Shown piece by piece: positions 6,632 to 12,167 of a DNA stretch of 12,167 nt (its first letter is position 1; every line of letters begins with the position of its first letter). This stretch comes from CAYJOG01 sp964371695 [NCBI: uncultured bacterium] (lineage in GTDB: Bacteria > CAYJOG01), in assembly GCA_964371695.1 (NCBI GenBank), contig CAYJOG010000038.1, positions 1-12,167 on the forward strand, written 5' to 3'. A program made the position numbers and the translations under genes. The notes under the pieces were generated by a model. It made no database searches and was not told the origin of the DNA. It was given only the letters and a program-made list of their open reading frames with translations.

Positions 6632-7819
6632 ATGAGAAAACCGTGGTTGCTGTTCGTGGCCCTGCTGTCGTCTGCGCCGGTGCAGGCCAAGACCATTCGT
6701 GTGCTGCTGCATGACGACAAGCCCCAGCTCACCTTCCGGTGCCAGGGCGCGCTGAAGTTCAAGGACGCCCAGGGCCAGTTGCTGAACCTGCCGGGCCTGG
6801 GGCGTTTCGCCACCGTGGGCCTGACCGGGGGCGAACTGAAACTGGGGGCGCGGCCGCTGCCGCCCACGGTGTTTGCCGCGTGTGCGGAAAACCGCATTGA
6901 GGTGGCCGGTGTGCCCTGGCGGGGGCGCGTGGCGCTGCTGGCCCAGGGCGAAAAACTGGTGGCCGTGAATCATGTGGACCTGGAGGACTATCTGCTGAGC
7001 GTGGTGCCCAGTGAAATGCCCTATCAGTGGCCCATGGAGGCTCTCAAGGCCCAGGCCGTGGCGGCCCGCAGTTATGTGCTCAACAGCCTGGGGCAGTTCC
7101 CTGGGTTTCCCTATGACGTGACCCGTGGCCAGGAAGATCAGGTGTATCTGGGCGTGGGGCAGGAAAAACCCCACACCTCTCAGGCGGTGTTGGCCACGCG
7201 GGGCAAGGTCATGTGGTTCGGTGGCAAAATCATCCGGGCGTTTTTTCATTCCACCAGCGGCGGCGTCACCGGCGAGAGCATCGGCATCTGGCACGAGAAC
7301 CTGCCCTATACCCGGCCCGTGGCCTCGCCGGGTGAACAGAGCAAATACAACGAGTGGTCTTTTGCGGTGTCGCACCAGGAACTGGAAAACGCCCTGCTCA
7401 ATATGGGCATGACGGTGCGGGGTGTGCGCGCCCTGCTGCCCCACACGCAAGACGCCGGGGGCCGTCACCTCACTTTTCAGGTGGTGGATCAGTACGGCGC
7501 GAAAACCCTCACCGCTTTTGACCTGCGCCGGGCGCTGGGGCGCTCGCGCATGAAAAGTACCCTGTTCAACATGGACCTGGTGGGCCGCGAGGGCAAAAAG
7601 GTGTCGCTGAAAGACCTGACGGGTTATCTGCACGGCCAGACCCAGCTTGAGGACGTGAAGACCTATGTGTTCCATGGCCGGGGCTGGGGCCACGGCGTGG
7701 GCATGAGCCAATACGGCGCGCTGGCGCTGTCGCAAAAAGGCCGGGGGTATCAGCAGATTCTGCACCACTACTACACCGGCGTGAACCTGGTGGACCTGAA
7801 GACGCTGGGCATGGAATAG
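6632..7819 (+). CDS. SpoIID/LytB-domain peptidoglycan lytic transglycosylase
   Basis: SpoIID-family enzymes cleave glycan strands of peptidoglycan, preferring strands stripped of stem peptides. The product has 395 residues with a signal peptide (MRKPWLLFVALLSSAPVQA, cleavage after residue 19). The SpoIID core includes LEDYLLSVVPSEMP, whose E128 aligns with the catalytic Glu of B. subtilis SpoIID. It continues with ALKAQAVAARSYVL, FHSTSGGVTGESIGIW and the closing signature GRGWGHGVGMSQYGA (349-363). The organism shows no sign of sporulating; such homologues occur in many non-spore-formers, where they act in cell-wall turnover or division. No Shine-Dalgarno is seen before the ATG. TAAAAT at 6620-6625 could be a -10 box, but lacks a -35. 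The carboxypeptidase gene follows in the same direction. Confidence 0.92.
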   Translation: MRKPWLLFVALLSSAPVQAKTIRVLLHDDKPQLTFRCQGALKFKDAQGQLLNLPGLGRFATVGLTGGELKLGARPLPPTVFAACAENRIEVAGVPWRGRVALLAQGEKLVAVNHVDLEDYLLSVVPSEMPYQWPMEALKAQAVAARSYVLNSLGQFPGFPYDVTRGQEDQVYLGVGQEKPHTSQAVLATRGKVMWFGGKIIRAFFHSTSGGVTGESIGIWHENLPYTRPVASPGEQSKYNEWSFAVSHQELENALLNMGMTVRGVRALLPHTQDAGGRHLTFQVVDQYGAKTLTAFDLRRALGRSRMKSTLFNMDLVGREGKKVSLKDLTGYLHGQTQLEDVKTYVFHGRGWGHGVGMSQYGALALSQKGRGYQQILHHYYTGVNLVDLKTLGME

Positions 7820-7867
7820 GCCGAGGCGTGGGTATGGCGTTCGGGTTGTCTCAAATGCCCCATTGTC

Positions 7868-7916
7868 CCCTCTCCCCTTTATGGGGAGAGGGTGGCCGAA
7901 GGCCGGGTGAGGGGTT
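7868..7916 (+). repeat. Two-stem intergenic repeat, copy 2, ending in a Shine-Dalgarno
   Basis: CCCTCTCCCC (7868-7877), loop TTTAT, GGGGAGAGGG (7883-7892), then the short second stem GGCC-GAA-GGCC (7894-7904) and the tail GGGTGAGGGGTT. The first stem differs from the copy at 5585 only in the loop. The tail GAGGGG lies six bases before the ATG at 7921 and is well placed as the ribosome-binding site of the carboxypeptidase gene. Confidence 0.8.
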
Positions 7917-7920
7917 CAAT

Positions 7921-8703
7921 ATGCGGCTTTTTTTCCAGGCTGGGTTCAAGCTAATCCTCACTGTGCTGGTATTGGCGTTTCTCACCCCGCAACAAATTCA
8001 GGCCCAGGGCTCGGTTTATCTGCGGCTCGCCCATCAGGCCAAACCCGTGGCAGAAAAAAACGCCGGGTTGATGAAACCCATCGCCAGCCTCACCAAGCTC
8101 ATGCTGGCCCTGGTGGTGATGGAGAAGCTGCCCGATGGCGCAAGCTGGCGCGCTCCCGCGCCCTTTCCCAAAACCCCCGGTAGTCAGGCGGGTGTGGCGG
8201 GCGGCAACACCTATCGCCGTCAGGAACTGCTGGCGGGCCTGCTGGTGGCCAGCGGCAACGACGCCGCCGAGGCCCTGCGCCTGTGGCTCAAACAACAGGG
8301 GGTAGACGCCGTGGCCGCCATGAACCAGAAAGCCCGCACCCTTGGCCTGCGACAGCCGGTGTATGGCGACGTGATGGGTTTTGGCTGCCCCCGCTGCGGC
8401 AGCACACCCGCCGAGCAATGGGTGGTGTTGCGGGAGGTCTGGAAAAATCCCCTCCTGCGGCGTTTGCTGCAACACCGGGGACTTCTGAACCTGCGGCTGA
8501 AAAATGGCCAGACACTGGCGCTGAGGGGGCGGTTGCGGATGGTGGCGTTGCCCGCCAGTTTTTTTGGGGGCAAAACCGGCTACACCGTGGCGGCGGGCAT
8601 TTGTCTGGCGGGTGTGGTGAAAACCCCCCAGGGTGAGCGCCTGGGCGTGGTGATGGGGGCCTCATCTCTGGAGCAAGCCGTGGGCTTGCTGAGCGGGCCG
8701 TGA
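7921..8703 (+). CDS. Compact D-alanyl-D-alanine carboxypeptidase (peptidase family S11)
   Basis: A periplasmic serine penicillin-binding protein trimming the terminal D-Ala of peptidoglycan stem peptides. The product has 260 residues with all three active-site motifs: S56-L-T-K59, S111-G-N113 and K218-T-G220. A hydrophobic signal segment spans about 9-28 (ending IQAQ). At 260 residues it lacks the C-terminal beta domain and amphipathic anchor of PBP5-type enzymes. A CxxC pair (C156, C159) lies in GFGCPRCGSTPAEQ, where S11 enzymes usually carry a DPSGLS-like segment; a disulphide is possible. The ATG at 7921 is chosen because it precedes the signal segment and has GAGGGG six bases upstream. 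The open frame continues up to 7828, but that part is repeat sequence. The gene end overlaps a 20-bp tandem repeat and converges on rnc 24 bp away. Confidence 0.9.
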   Translation: MRLFFQAGFKLILTVLVLAFLTPQQIQAQGSVYLRLAHQAKPVAEKNAGLMKPIASLTKLMLALVVMEKLPDGASWRAPAPFPKTPGSQAGVAGGNTYRRQELLAGLLVASGNDAAEALRLWLKQQGVDAVAAMNQKARTLGLRQPVYGDVMGFGCPRCGSTPAEQWVVLREVWKNPLLRRLLQHRGLLNLRLKNGQTLALRGRLRMVALPASFFGGKTGYTVAAGICLAGVVKTPQGERLGVVMGASSLEQAVGLLSGP

Positions 8704-8730
8704 GCCTCTTGAGCAGGCCGTGAGTTTTTA
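8671..8730. repeat. Three tandem 20-bp imperfect repeats across the carboxypeptidase stop
   Basis: Units begin at 8671, 8691 and 8711: GAGCAAGCCGTGGGCTTGCT, GAGCGGGCCGTGAGCCTCTT and GAGCAGGCCGTGAGTTTTTA. The shared core is GAGCRRGCCGTGRG. A 20-bp period shifts the reading frame at each unit, and the stop TGA (8701-8703) falls in the second unit. The third unit fills the gap to rnc and reaches its stop codon. Confidence 0.75.
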
Positions 8731-9918
8731 CTGCCCCGACTGAAGGTAATCCATGAAGTTGGTGAGTGTGACGCGGGCGGCTTCCTGCTCGGCTTCTTTC
8801 TTGCTGCGGCCAAGCCCCAGCCCCAGCTTGCGGCCCTTGTGCATCACCTGCACGGAATACATCCGGTCGTGTTCCGGGCCTTCGATGCGGTTGACATGAT
8901 AAACCGGGCTGGATTTGAGCCGCTTCTGCAAAATGTCCTGCAACTTGCTTTTGGGGTCTGAGGCAATTTCGCTGGTGGTGATTTCCCTGGGAATCCGCGG
9001 GCCGATCAGGCGGTCCAGCAGTTTGTCCGCCGCGTGAGAGCCGCCGTCCAGATACACCGCGCCAATCAGCGCCTCGGTGGCCGCGGCCAGGATGCTGGAT
9101 TTGGTCATGCCGCCGGTGAGCATTTCAGATCGCCCCAGCACCAGAAATCTTCCCAGGCCCAGTTCGGTGGCCACCACGCTCAGTTCGGCGTCCTGCTCGA
9201 TGCTGCTTTTGATGCGGGTGATGGGGCCTTCGGCAAATTCCGGAAAACGCAAAAACAATGTGCGGGCCAGATAAAGCGACAACACGCTGTCGCCCAGAAA
9301 CTCCAGTCGCTGATAATGCTCCAGGCCGCCTTCGGGGTGGTCTCCCACAAAACTGGGGTGGGTGAGCGCCGCCACCAGCAGGGATTTGTCGTGAAACGTC
9401 AGCCCCAGGCGTTTTTCGAGATATTCGATCTGGTGGCGGTCGTAGACTTCTTTGAGAAAGGTTTGCTGCTTTTTGTTGAGCGCCTTGCCCGCAAAAGGGG
9501 ATTCGGGCGAGGACATGTCGGGCCAGTGCGCAGACCTGCCGTGGGCCTGCGGATGGGCTGGCCGGTGAGGCGGCGGGGCCGGTGCGGGGGCTGGTGGTGC
9601 GGGCTTTTTTTCGCTGGGGCGGTGGCGGTGTTCCTGCTTTTTGACAGGTTGGGCCGGGGGTGGCGTACTGGGTGGGGGGGCCGCCGGTGTGGCGGGGGTG
9701 GCCGGTGGTTTGGGTTTGCTGGTGCGCCTGCGCCGAGAGGCGCCGGTCGCGCCCGTGGCCTGTGCCGGGGCGGGGGATGACGCGGGTTTGGGTTTTGGTG
9801 TCGCAGATGAAGCACCACCCGAAACGCTGGCAGTTTTGGCAGGCTGGGGTTTTTCCTGCTGCCTCACCGGAGGTTTTCGGGGCCGTGAAGGCCGTTCGGG
9901 CGGGGGTTTTGGGTTCAA
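8728..9918 (-). CDS. rnc: Ribonuclease III with long disordered N-terminal extension
   Basis: RNase III cuts double-stranded RNA, maturing rRNA precursors and regulating mRNAs. Numbered from the internal ATG at 9516, the catalytic domain (about 26-175) has the signature YQRLEFLGDSVL with E72 and D76, and SILAAATEALIGAVYLDGG with E148. A double-stranded-RNA-binding domain follows (about 188-258). The residue equivalent to E. coli Asp114 is Ala (A145), and the one equivalent to Glu38 is Gln. The start is ambiguous. ATG 9516 gives 262 residues but has no Shine-Dalgarno. A TTG at 9918 overlaps the rpmF stop (TTGA) with GAAGGA just upstream, giving 396 residues whose first 134 are rich in Pro, Ala, Lys and Arg (including a RRRRTSKPKP stretch). 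I prefer the TTG start because otherwise about 400 bp would be empty, and the low-complexity composition suits coding of a disordered tail. It is inferred to be co-transcribed and translationally coupled with rpmF. Confidence 0.88.
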   Translation of the reverse strand: MNPKPPPERPSRPRKPPVRQQEKPQPAKTASVSGGASSATPKPKPASSPAPAQATGATGASRRRRTSKPKPPATPATPAAPPPSTPPPAQPVKKQEHRHRPSEKKPAPPAPAPAPPPHRPAHPQAHGRSAHWPDMSSPESPFAGKALNKKQQTFLKEVYDRHQIEYLEKRLGLTFHDKSLLVAALTHPSFVGDHPEGGLEHYQRLEFLGDSVLSLYLARTLFLRFPEFAEGPITRIKSSIEQDAELSVVATELGLGRFLVLGRSEMLTGGMTKSSILAAATEALIGAVYLDGGSHAADKLLDRLIGPRIPREITTSEIASDPKSKLQDILQKRLKSSPVYHVNRIEGPEHDRMYSVQVMHKGRKLGLGLGRSKKEAEQEAARVTLTNFMDYLQSGQ

Positions 9919-10115
9919 GCTTCCTTCTGGCGGGTTTTGTTCACGGGATAGTGATTGCCCTTGTAGTGTCCGCAGGTGGGGCACACGTGGTGTGATTTGT
10001 GCGGGTTGTGGCACATGGGGCACTCCACCAGGGCGGGGGCCTTGGCGCTGCCCAGCCACACGGCCCGCTGTTTTCTCACACGCGAACGGGAACGACGATA
10101 TTTAGGATTTGCCAT
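9915..10115 (-). CDS. rpmF: 50S ribosomal protein L32
   Basis: A 66-residue component of the large ribosomal subunit. It begins MANPKYRRSRSRVRKQRA, a basic L32-type N-terminus, and carries a zinc ribbon, CPMC at the first knuckle and CPTC at the second, separated by HNPHKSHHV. The zinc-binding (C+) form is therefore intact. The start is supported by a strong Shine-Dalgarno, GGGGAGAG, about 5 bases before the ATG, and by a good sigma-70 promoter upstream. In many bacteria rpmF is followed by plsX and fab genes or preceded by a DUF177 gene. Here neither is present, and rnc follows directly with overlapping stop and start codons. Confidence 0.93.
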   Translation of the reverse strand: MANPKYRRSRSRVRKQRAVWLGSAKAPALVECPMCHNPHKSHHVCPTCGHYKGNHYPVNKTRQKEA

Positions 10116-10150
10116 AAAACTCTCCCCCCCTTGATGAGCAAGGGAGCAGC

Positions 10151-10179
10151 ATTATGAACCTGCCGGGTGGGAGTGTCAA
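10151..10179 (-). promoter_or_regulatory. Sigma-70 promoter of rpmF-rnc
   Basis: Reading the minus strand, a perfect -35 TTGACA (10179-10174) is followed after exactly 17 bp by CATAAT (10156-10151), a 5/6 match to the -10 consensus. Transcription would start near 10145, leaving a leader of about 30 bases with the Shine-Dalgarno of rpmF. This is the best promoter match in the window and fits strong expression of a ribosomal protein. Confidence 0.8.
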
Positions 10180-10189
10180 TGGATACCCC

Positions 10190-10218
10190 GTGACATTCTC
10201 CTGATGCTCCATCACAAT
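10190..10218 (+). promoter_or_regulatory. Sigma-70 promoter of the OmpH/Skp gene
   Basis: GTGACA (10190-10195, 5/6 to the -35 consensus) and CACAAT (10213-10218, 4/6 to the -10) are separated by 17 bp. The start would be near 10225, 23 bases before the ATG. The -35 boxes of this and the rpmF promoter are only 10 bp apart and face away from each other, so the two could compete for or share regulators. Confidence 0.55.
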
Positions 10219-10247
10219 GGCCCCCGTTTGACCGAAAGGGGTTCACG

Positions 10248-10724
10248 ATGAAAAAAATGATTCTTTCAGCGGCAATGGCGCTGGGTGTGCTGGGGTTAAC
10301 CAGTGGCGCGGCCCAGGCCAAGGTGGCTTTTCTGGACATCAAACGGGCCATGGACGCCCACCCCGCCACGCCGGTGTCGCTCAAGACCCTGGCGGCCTTC
10401 AAAAAAGCGAATTATCAAAAGATGAGCCAGATGCTGAACGCCGAAATCAAAAAGCGTGTGGGCAAAAAGACGCCTTCGCAGGTGTCCGAAGCCCAGCGCA
10501 AGGAAATTCAGGCCCTGAGCGCTCAATACGAGGACAGGTTTGAAGACACCCTGAACAAAAAAGACCTGGAGCTCACAGCCCCCATTCTCAAGGACATTCG
10601 CGCCGCCGCCACGGCCATCATGAAGGCCAAGGGGTATGACGCCGTGCTGGACCGCGACGCCGTGTTCATTGGCGGCGACGACATCACCGCCCAGGTGGTG
10701 GCCAGGGTGAAGGCGAAAAAATAG
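10248..10724 (+). CDS. OmpH/Skp-family periplasmic chaperone
   Basis: Skp/OmpH proteins hold unfolded outer-membrane proteins in the periplasm on the way to the BAM complex. The product has 158 residues with a clear signal peptide (MKKMILSAAMALGVLGLTSGAAQA, cleavage after about 24). The mature start KVAFLDIKRAMDAHP matches the usual family start (VGYVDxxRV-like). A long Lys/Glu/Gln-rich helical arm follows (about 45-115), and the C-terminus GYDAVLDRDAVFIGGDDIT is typical of the family. AAGGGG six bases before the ATG is a good ribosome-binding site. In many proteobacteria this gene sits between bamA and lpxD; here it stands alone, so skp is not assigned as symbol. Confidence 0.88.
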   Translation: MKKMILSAAMALGVLGLTSGAAQAKVAFLDIKRAMDAHPATPVSLKTLAAFKKANYQKMSQMLNAEIKKRVGKKTPSQVSEAQRKEIQALSAQYEDRFEDTLNKKDLELTAPILKDIRAAATAIMKAKGYDAVLDRDAVFIGGDDITAQVVARVKAKK

Positions 10725-10773
10725 GCCTTTTCTGGTTCAAACCCCGCTTTGGGGCCGGACAGTACTTTTTGCC

Positions 10774-10950
10774 ATGAGAACAGACCTGGATATTGACGCC
10801 GCTGTGAAGTTTCTGGAGGGCCTCGCCACCGAACAACGCTCGGCTTTTTTGCGGGGAGAGCTGGATCAGGAATTGCTTTCCGTGCGACTGCAGGGTTTGG
10901 GGGCCATCATCCTGCGCCTCAGGCAGCATCAGCAGGCCGCAGTGGCCTGA
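10774..10950 (+). CDS. Small hypothetical protein, 58 residues
   Basis: The frame begins MRTDLDIDAAVKFLEGL and ends LRLRQHQQAAVA. It has a balanced, helix-prone composition (LEGLATEQRSAFLRGELDQELL, about residues 14-35, is amphipathic), no Cys, and no signal or membrane segment. I recognise no family. No Shine-Dalgarno is visible. Support comes from ordinary codon usage and a good fit in the gap between ompH and the cyclase gene, on the same strand as both. An extended -10 promoter for the cyclase begins directly after its stop. Confidence 0.5.
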   Translation: MRTDLDIDAAVKFLEGLATEQRSAFLRGELDQELLSVRLQGLGAIILRLRQHQQAAVA

Positions 10951-10957
10951 ACAAGCC

Positions 10958-10966
10958 TGATATAAT
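10958..10966 (+). promoter_or_regulatory. Extended -10 promoter of the diguanylate cyclase
   Basis: TGATATAAT combines the TGn extension with a perfect TATAAT. No good -35 is present 16-18 bp upstream, which is acceptable for extended -10 promoters. Transcription would start near 10973, about 20 bases before the ATG. The leader has no clear Shine-Dalgarno. Confidence 0.5.
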
Positions 10967-10992
10967 AAATGGTGGCTTAAACAGCCGCCGCC

Positions 10993-12167
10993 ATGGCCGT
11001 CCCATTTCCAATTCCGGCGCAGGAGCCGGAAACCGAGCTTTCGCCAGCCGTGTTGCTGGTGGAGGACTGCGACCTCACGGCCCGGCGCATCGCCGACCTG
11101 GTGAAACGCACGGGGTTTGACTGCGGTCTGCACCATGGCAAGTCGGTGGAAGACGCCCTGGACATGCTGCACCATCTGCCGCTTTTGGGTCAGCGGGTGG
11201 TGCTGGTGCTGCTGGACATAGAACTGGAAGGCGGCCAGGATGGCTTGGCGCTGTTGCGGGAACTGAAGGCCGACCCCGCCCACGCCGACACGCCGGTGGT
11301 GCTGCTCACCAGCACCATCAAACGCATTCACGAGGGCCTTGCCATGGGGGCCAAATATTTTCTCACCAAAGAATCCGTCGGGCAGATTCCCGATGGCGTG
11401 GTGGCCCAACTGGAGGTCATCCTGCGGGAGCAGGCCCACTCGCAGATATTGCGCGACGAAGCCCTGATTGACGCCAAAAGCGGCCTGGGCAACGACCGCA
11501 AGTTTGCCGACACGCTTTATAAAGAGTTCAGCATGGCCCGGCGGCTGGCCGAGCAGATGGGCCAGCCCGCGCCTCTTAGCCTGCTGCTCATGGACGCCGA
11601 CCGCTTCAAGCAGATCAACGACACCAAGGGGCACCAGATCGGCGACCGGGTGATCCGCATCATCGGCGAGGTGCTCAAGGACTTCCGCCGTCGCGAACTG
11701 CGTGTGAACGACGTACCCTGCCGCGTGGGGGGAGACGAGTTCGCCCTGATTCTGCCCAACACCACGCAGGAGGGCGCGGTGGTGGTGGCGGCCCGCTGGT
11801 GGCGGCGGGTGGCACTTTTGAATCGCCGCTTGAAAGAAGTGATGCCCAACCCCGAAACGCTGGAAGACGCCGATGGCAACGTGCTCACCTTCAGCATGGG
11901 CGTGGCGTCGCTCTATCCGCCCCCCAGGTGCAAAGACGCTGAGCTGGAGCGCCTCTATCAGCGGGCTGATCAGGCCATGTACGCCGCCAAACACAAGGCC
12001 GGGGGCCACTGCGCGGCGATTTTCGACGCCGAAAAATCAGCTATGCAAGAGAGCATGCCGCTGTGGTTTGACGCGCAGCTCCGCAAAAAAAGCCACGCCC
12101 AGATGCCAATTCTAACCCAAGACGACAGGAATCCGCCGGAAGGGTTGATTGACAGGAAACCAGGATG
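10993..12167 (+). CDS. REC-GGDEF diguanylate cyclase response regulator, 3' end open
   Basis: A PleD/WspR-like two-component output protein that would make cyclic di-GMP from two GTP. At least 391 residues are present and the frame is still open at the window end. The receiver domain (about 18-140) has E24-D25, phospho-acceptor D75, T106 and K126. A short linker leads to the GGDEF domain (about 160-340), with metal and substrate motif MDADRFKQINDTKGH (D201), an intact GGDEF (246-250) and the inhibitory-site motif RVND (237-240) five residues before it. It should therefore be active and subject to product inhibition. The tail after FDAEKS (about 345 on) matches nothing I know. The ATG at 10993 is secure: an in-frame TAA lies five codons upstream. 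The last two bases, TG, could begin a stop codon. Confidence 0.92.
   Translation, partial: MAVPFPIPAQEPETELSPAVLLVEDCDLTARRIADLVKRTGFDCGLHHGKSVEDALDMLHHLPLLGQRVVLVLLDIELEGGQDGLALLRELKADPAHADTPVVLLTSTIKRIHEGLAMGAKYFLTKESVGQIPDGVVAQLEVILREQAHSQILRDEALIDAKSGLGNDRKFADTLYKEFSMARRLAEQMGQPAPLSLLLMDADRFKQINDTKGHQIGDRVIRIIGEVLKDFRRRELRVNDVPCRVGGDEFALILPNTTQEGAVVVAARWWRRVALLNRRLKEVMPNPETLEDADGNVLTFSMGVASLYPPPRCKDAELERLYQRADQAMYAAKHKAGGHCAAIFDAEKSAMQESMPLWFDAQLRKKSHAQMPILTQDDRNPPEGLIDRKPG

Noticed and set aside
6209-7768. 519-codon minus-strand frame opposite the SpoIID-like gene
   Set aside because: It is low-information His/Gln/Pro-rich sequence, while the plus strand carries SpoIID motifs and a signal peptide.
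7828-7920. Earlier start for the carboxypeptidase at 7828
   Set aside because: The extra 31 residues are a translation of the intergenic repeat, would place a hydrophilic stretch before the signal segment, and the ATG at 7921 has a good Shine-Dalgarno.
9641-10105. 154-codon plus-strand Gly/Val/Ala-rich frame opposite rpmF and the rnc extension
   Set aside because: It overlaps the L32 gene in antisense, and its composition mirrors the Pro/Ala-rich minus-strand coding.
10742-10754. Intrinsic terminator after ompH
   Set aside because: The CCCC/GGGG stem is only 4 bp and the nearest T-run lies about 12 bases further on, so it is too weak to call.
10684-12009. 441-codon minus-strand frame opposite the cyclase
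   Set aside because: The plus strand has complete REC and GGDEF motifs over the same bases; the antisense product has no recognisable domain.

Overview
This GC-rich chromosomal window comes from a Gram-negative bacterium, most likely a proteobacterium in the broad sense. The basis is glutamine-synthetase adenylyltransferase (GlnE), an OmpH/Skp-type periplasmic chaperone, a sigma-54 response regulator and a diguanylate cyclase. I cannot fix the class. There is no phage, plasmid, CRISPR or tRNA/rRNA signal. Most genes are housekeeping or regulatory. The distinctive trait is the density of small palindromic repeats, nearly all intergenic, with one cluster lying in frame inside glnE.

Layout. Bases 1-153 are low-complexity end sequence plus hairpins behind glnE. 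glnE (154-3156, minus) and a sigma-54 response regulator (3367-4794, plus) diverge from a 210-bp gap. Then comes a repeat-filled gap, a small ankyrin-repeat protein (4991-5500, plus) and a 331-bp gap that is a mosaic of hairpin repeats. A single-pass membrane protein of unknown function (5832-6530, minus) diverges from a SpoIID-like peptidoglycan enzyme (6632-7819, plus). The latter is followed, after another repeat, by a compact D-Ala-D-Ala carboxypeptidase (7921-8703, plus). Facing them on the minus strand is rpmF-rnc (10115 down to 8728), where RNase III overlaps the L32 stop codon and carries a long Pro/Ala/Lys-rich N-terminal extension. A clear pair of divergent sigma-70 promoters drives rpmF-rnc and an OmpH/Skp chaperone (10248-10724, plus). 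A 58-residue small ORF and a REC-GGDEF diguanylate cyclase (10993 to the window end, open at its 3' end) complete the window.

How the genes relate. GlnE sets glutamine synthetase activity. The neighbouring NtrC-type activator would fit nitrogen or other sigma-54 control, but no kinase is adjacent. SpoIID-like protein and the carboxypeptidase both act on peptidoglycan in the periplasm, and OmpH serves envelope biogenesis. L32 and RNase III link ribosome supply with rRNA/mRNA processing.

Most notable signals: a roughly 190-bp chain of hairpins inserted in frame in glnE, comparable in principle to the protein-embedded palindromic elements of Rickettsia; related palindromes elsewhere in the window; two copies of a repeat whose second stem differs in sequence but stays paired, one copy apparently providing the ribosome-binding site of the carboxypeptidase; and an RNase III with Ala at a normally acidic metal-binding position.
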